Origin: Alphaproteobacteria bacterium HGW-Alphaproteobacteria-13
Lineage (GTDB): Bacteria; Pseudomonadota; Alphaproteobacteria; Sphingomonadales; Sphingomonadaceae
Direction of reading: 5' to 3'
Assembly: GCA_002842935.1 (NCBI GenBank)
Contig: PHEM01000184.1
Span: 1 to 6,363, forward strand
Length of the DNA: 6,363 nucleotides
Both the position numbers and the translations under genes were made by a program. Under the pieces are notes generated by a model. The model was given only the letters and a program-made list of their open reading frames with translations, was not told the DNA's origin and did no database searches. Positions 4,857 through 6,363 of this stretch are shown one piece after another. How positions within the stretch are numbered: the stretch's first letter is position 1; each line of letters starts with the position of its first letter.

Positions 4857-5726
4857 ATGGCGACGATCAGTGCAGAGGCATTCCGGCTCCTGATGGAGAA
4901 TATAGCGGACGGTTTTTTCGTCCATGACGTCGAAGGCCGCCTGCTCGACGTGAACGCGCGGTCCTGCGCCGATCTCGGCTATGACCGCGACGAGCTGCTC
5001 GGCCGGACGATCGCGGATATTTCGCGCGGTCAGCCGCATGCCGTCAACGCCGGCAAATGGCGCGACATGCCCGCGGGCACGGCGCTGCGCTTTGCGGAGG
5101 TCGCGCTGCGCAAGGACGGCTCGACCTTTCCCGTCGAGATCAGCCTGACGTGCCAGATCATCGAAGGCCGCAAGCTGTTCATCGGTCTCGCCCGCGATCT
5201 TGGCACGCAGGACGGCGACGAGCCGGTGCTGGAGGACGCGCTGACCGGCCTTGCCAGCCGCCAGCGGCTCGACGCGGAACTGGTCAAGGCCTGTTTCCAC
5301 GCCACGCGCACGGGGGAGCCTGTCGCCGTCGCGATGATCGATATCGACCATTTCCGGCTCTATAACGGCGATCACGGCGCCGTGCACGGTGACGAGGCGC
5401 TGCGCGCGCTCGCGGCGATCCTCGCGGGGATCGCGCGCCGTCCCTATGATCTGGCGGCGCGCCATGGCGGCGACCGCTTCGTACTGCTGCTGCCCGGCAT
5501 CGACAGCCCCGAAACGCTGGTGGGCCGTGTCGGCGAAGAGCTGTCGATGCTGGCGATCCCGCACCCCGGCTCGCCGGTCGCGCCTCATCTGACGGTCAGC
5601 GGCGGCTGCGTGGTGGCGTCGGAACTCGCCGACGTCACGCCGCCCGCGCTGCTGGCCGAGTGCGAGCGGGCGCTGCGGCGCGCCAAGGCGAATGGGCGGA
5701 ACCGTACCGAGCTGATCCGGGTGTGA
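4857..5726 (+). CDS. PAS-GGDEF signalling protein with degenerate active site (GGDRF)
   Basis: The 289-residue cytoplasmic protein has an N-terminal PAS domain (about 6-115; VHDVEGRLLDVNARSC at 22-37, LGYDRDELLGRTI at 40-52, KDGSTFPVEISLT at 86-98). A GGDEF domain follows (about 126-287; DALTGLASRQRL at 127-138, MIDIDHFRLYN at 160-170, GDEAL at 178-182). There is no signal peptide or membrane segment. Asp162/Asp164, Asn170 and Asp179 are kept, but the hallmark motif is GGDRF (204-208). Arg207 replaces the Glu needed around the catalytic metal, and the usual GHxxGD stretch is altered to GAVHGD. Diguanylate cyclase activity is therefore doubtful. RPYD at 195-198, five residues before GG, fits the inhibitory c-di-GMP-binding RxxD site, so the protein may be a c-di-GMP receptor. 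The ATG follows a strong GGGAGG (4845-4850) by 6 bases. The 33-bp gap after the regulator suggests co-transcription. The PAS ligand is unknown. Confidence 0.92.
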   Translation: MATISAEAFRLLMENIADGFFVHDVEGRLLDVNARSCADLGYDRDELLGRTIADISRGQPHAVNAGKWRDMPAGTALRFAEVALRKDGSTFPVEISLTCQIIEGRKLFIGLARDLGTQDGDEPVLEDALTGLASRQRLDAELVKACFHATRTGEPVAVAMIDIDHFRLYNGDHGAVHGDEALRALAAILAGIARRPYDLAARHGGDRFVLLLPGIDSPETLVGRVGEELSMLAIPHPGSPVAPHLTVSGGCVVASELADVTPPALLAECERALRRAKANGRNRTELIRV

Positions 5727-5777
5727 CGCCCAGCTAGCTTCTGACCCAAGAGCGTGATCGACTTTGAATGAACCATC

Positions 5778-5865
5778 GTGTGTCCCCGCGAAGGCGGGGA
5801 CCCATCTCCTGCCGGTTCAATATCGCGCCGACCGGAGATGGACTCCCGCCTTCGCGGGAGTACAC
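5778..5865. repeat. Nested inverted repeat between convergent genes
   Basis: An imperfect long palindrome runs from gtgtgtccccgcg (from 5778) to cgcgggagtacac (to 5865). Each arm contains its own 7-bp hairpin: tccccgc/gcgggga (5783-5789 with 5794-5800) and ctcccgc/gcgggag (5843-5849 with 5854-5860). The segments cccatctcc and ggagatgg of the two arms also pair, around a centre at about 5815-5830. Repeats with a cccgcgaaggcggga core are, from memory, common in sphingomonads and Caulobacter relatives. It lies between the stop codons of the PAS-GGDEF gene and the oppositely oriented sugar-nucleotide gene, so it probably serves as a bidirectional terminator or barrier. There is no clear T-tract. 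The bases around it (5727-5777 and 5866-5893) show nothing recognisable. Confidence 0.85.
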
Positions 5866-5893
5866 AGATCTATCAATCTAAGATGATTACGCT

Positions 5894-6363
5894 CTATTCG
5901 CGCGCCTTCGCCGCCGCGCGGACATCCTGGGCGCGGTCCAGCGGCATGACGAGGATATCGTCGCCGTCGACGATCAGCGCGACGCCCTCCATGCCGACGA
6001 GCGAGACGCGCTTGCCGCCGGCGCGAACCAGATTGCCGCGGCTGTCGTGGAAAAAGACGTCGCCGTCGGCGGCGTTGCCGTGCGCGTCGTGGGCGGAGAA
6101 TTGGTGGACGGTCTGCCAGCTGCCCAGGTCGGACCAGCCCATGCGGGTCGGGACCACGGCGACGCGATCGTCCTTTTCCATCACGGCATAGTCGATCGAA
6201 TCGGATGGCGCCTTCGCGAATTCGGCGGCGTCGGCGTACAGCGCGTCGCCGTCGCGCATCCCCGCCGCGACGGCGCGGTCGGCGGCCTCGAAGATGGCGC
6301 GGCAATGGGTGAGCATCGCATCGCGCATCCGCCCTGCGCGGAACAGGAAAATGCCCGCGTTCC
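5894..6363 (-). CDS. manC: Mannose-1-phosphate guanylyltransferase, C-terminal part (truncated by window edge)
   Basis: The enzyme makes GDP-mannose from mannose-1-phosphate and GTP for exopolysaccharide or lipopolysaccharide sugars. Only the last 155 complete codons are in the window. The frame is open to the edge and begins NAGIFLFRAGRM, matching the conserved WNSGIFLF motif with the Trp codon split by the edge, so the Met at 6328 is internal and not the start. Other family marks are PSDSIDYAVMEK (52-63 of the visible part) and VPTRMGWSDLGSW (70-82), followed by the left-handed beta-helix-like end GNLVRAGGKRVSLVGMEGV and DDILVMPLDRAQDVR. It stops there, without the C-terminal cupin phosphomannose isomerase domain of bifunctional ManC/AlgA proteins, so it is the short monofunctional type. 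The stop codon is TAG (5896-5894), facing the nested repeat. Neighbours give no pathway context, and the partners are outside the window. Confidence 0.92.
   Translation of the reverse strand, partial: NAGIFLFRAGRMRDAMLTHCRAIFEAADRAVAAGMRDGDALYADAAEFAKAPSDSIDYAVMEKDDRVAVVPTRMGWSDLGSWQTVHQFSAHDAHGNAADGDVFFHDSRGNLVRAGGKRVSLVGMEGVALIVDGDDILVMPLDRAQDVRAAAKARE

Noticed and set aside
3933..5588. 551-codon - frame spanning the regulator and PAS-GGDEF genes
   Set aside because: Antisense to two well-supported genes and crosses their boundary; Arg/Ala/Gln-rich without domain signatures.
5778..6191. + frame beginning MCPREGGDPS
   Set aside because: This start is simply the translation of the dispersed repeat, and the rest is antisense to the guanylyltransferase gene.
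5894..6328. Met at 6328 as the start of a complete 144-residue protein
   Set aside because: The reading frame continues upstream to the window edge and encodes the conserved NAGIFLF motif, so this Met is internal and the gene is cut by the window.

Overview
This GC-rich window reads as chromosome of an alphaproteobacterium, most likely a sphingomonad (Sphingopyxis/Sphingomonas-like). That is an inference from three things: the codon bias, the 531-residue Pseudomonas-type isocitrate lyase next to an acyl-CoA-type regulator, and two families of long imperfect/perfect inverted repeats of the kind scattered through sphingomonad genomes. I see no phage, plasmid, transposase, CRISPR, tRNA or rRNA signal.

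Layout from left to right. (1) 1-82 is a perfect 35-bp inverted repeat. (2) 188-1174 (+) encodes a TerC/Alx-family membrane protein, probably a metal (Mn) exporter. (3) 1181-1480 (-) encodes a 99-aa protein resembling a stand-alone WYL-type domain; it converges on TerC with only 6 bp between the stop codons and has a good promoter of its own. (4) 1555-1673 is a compact non-coding segment with three strong hairpins, one of them a textbook intrinsic terminator for aceA, plus a second copy of the last seven codons of aceA. (5) 1686-3281 (-) is aceA, isocitrate lyase. (6) 3282-3437 is an intergenic region, AT-rich in its right half, with two palindromes and RamB/ScfR-like boxes. (7) 3438-4823 (+) encodes a ScfR/RamB-type (XRE HTH + IrrE-like + Cys-containing C-terminus) regulator. 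(8) 4857-5726 (+) encodes a PAS-GGDEF protein whose active-site motif is GGDRF. (9) 5778-5865 is a nested inverted repeat between convergent genes. (10) 5894-6363 (-) is the C-terminal part of a mannose-1-phosphate guanylyltransferase that runs off the right edge.

How the parts fit. aceA and the regulator are divergent, and the family to which the regulator belongs (RamB, PccR, MccR) is known to control acetate/propionate assimilation genes, so the simplest reading is local control of the glyoxylate shunt by a short-chain acyl-CoA-responsive factor that also autoregulates. No malate synthase gene is present here. The PAS-GGDEF gene follows the regulator by 33 bp with a strong ribosome-binding site and is probably co-transcribed with it. 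Its degenerate catalytic motif and retained RxxD site suggest a c-di-GMP receptor rather than a cyclase. TerC, the WYL-like protein and the GDP-mannose enzyme appear to be unrelated neighbours. The items most worth a second look are the duplicated aceA tail, the operator region, and the regulator/degenerate-GGDEF pair.
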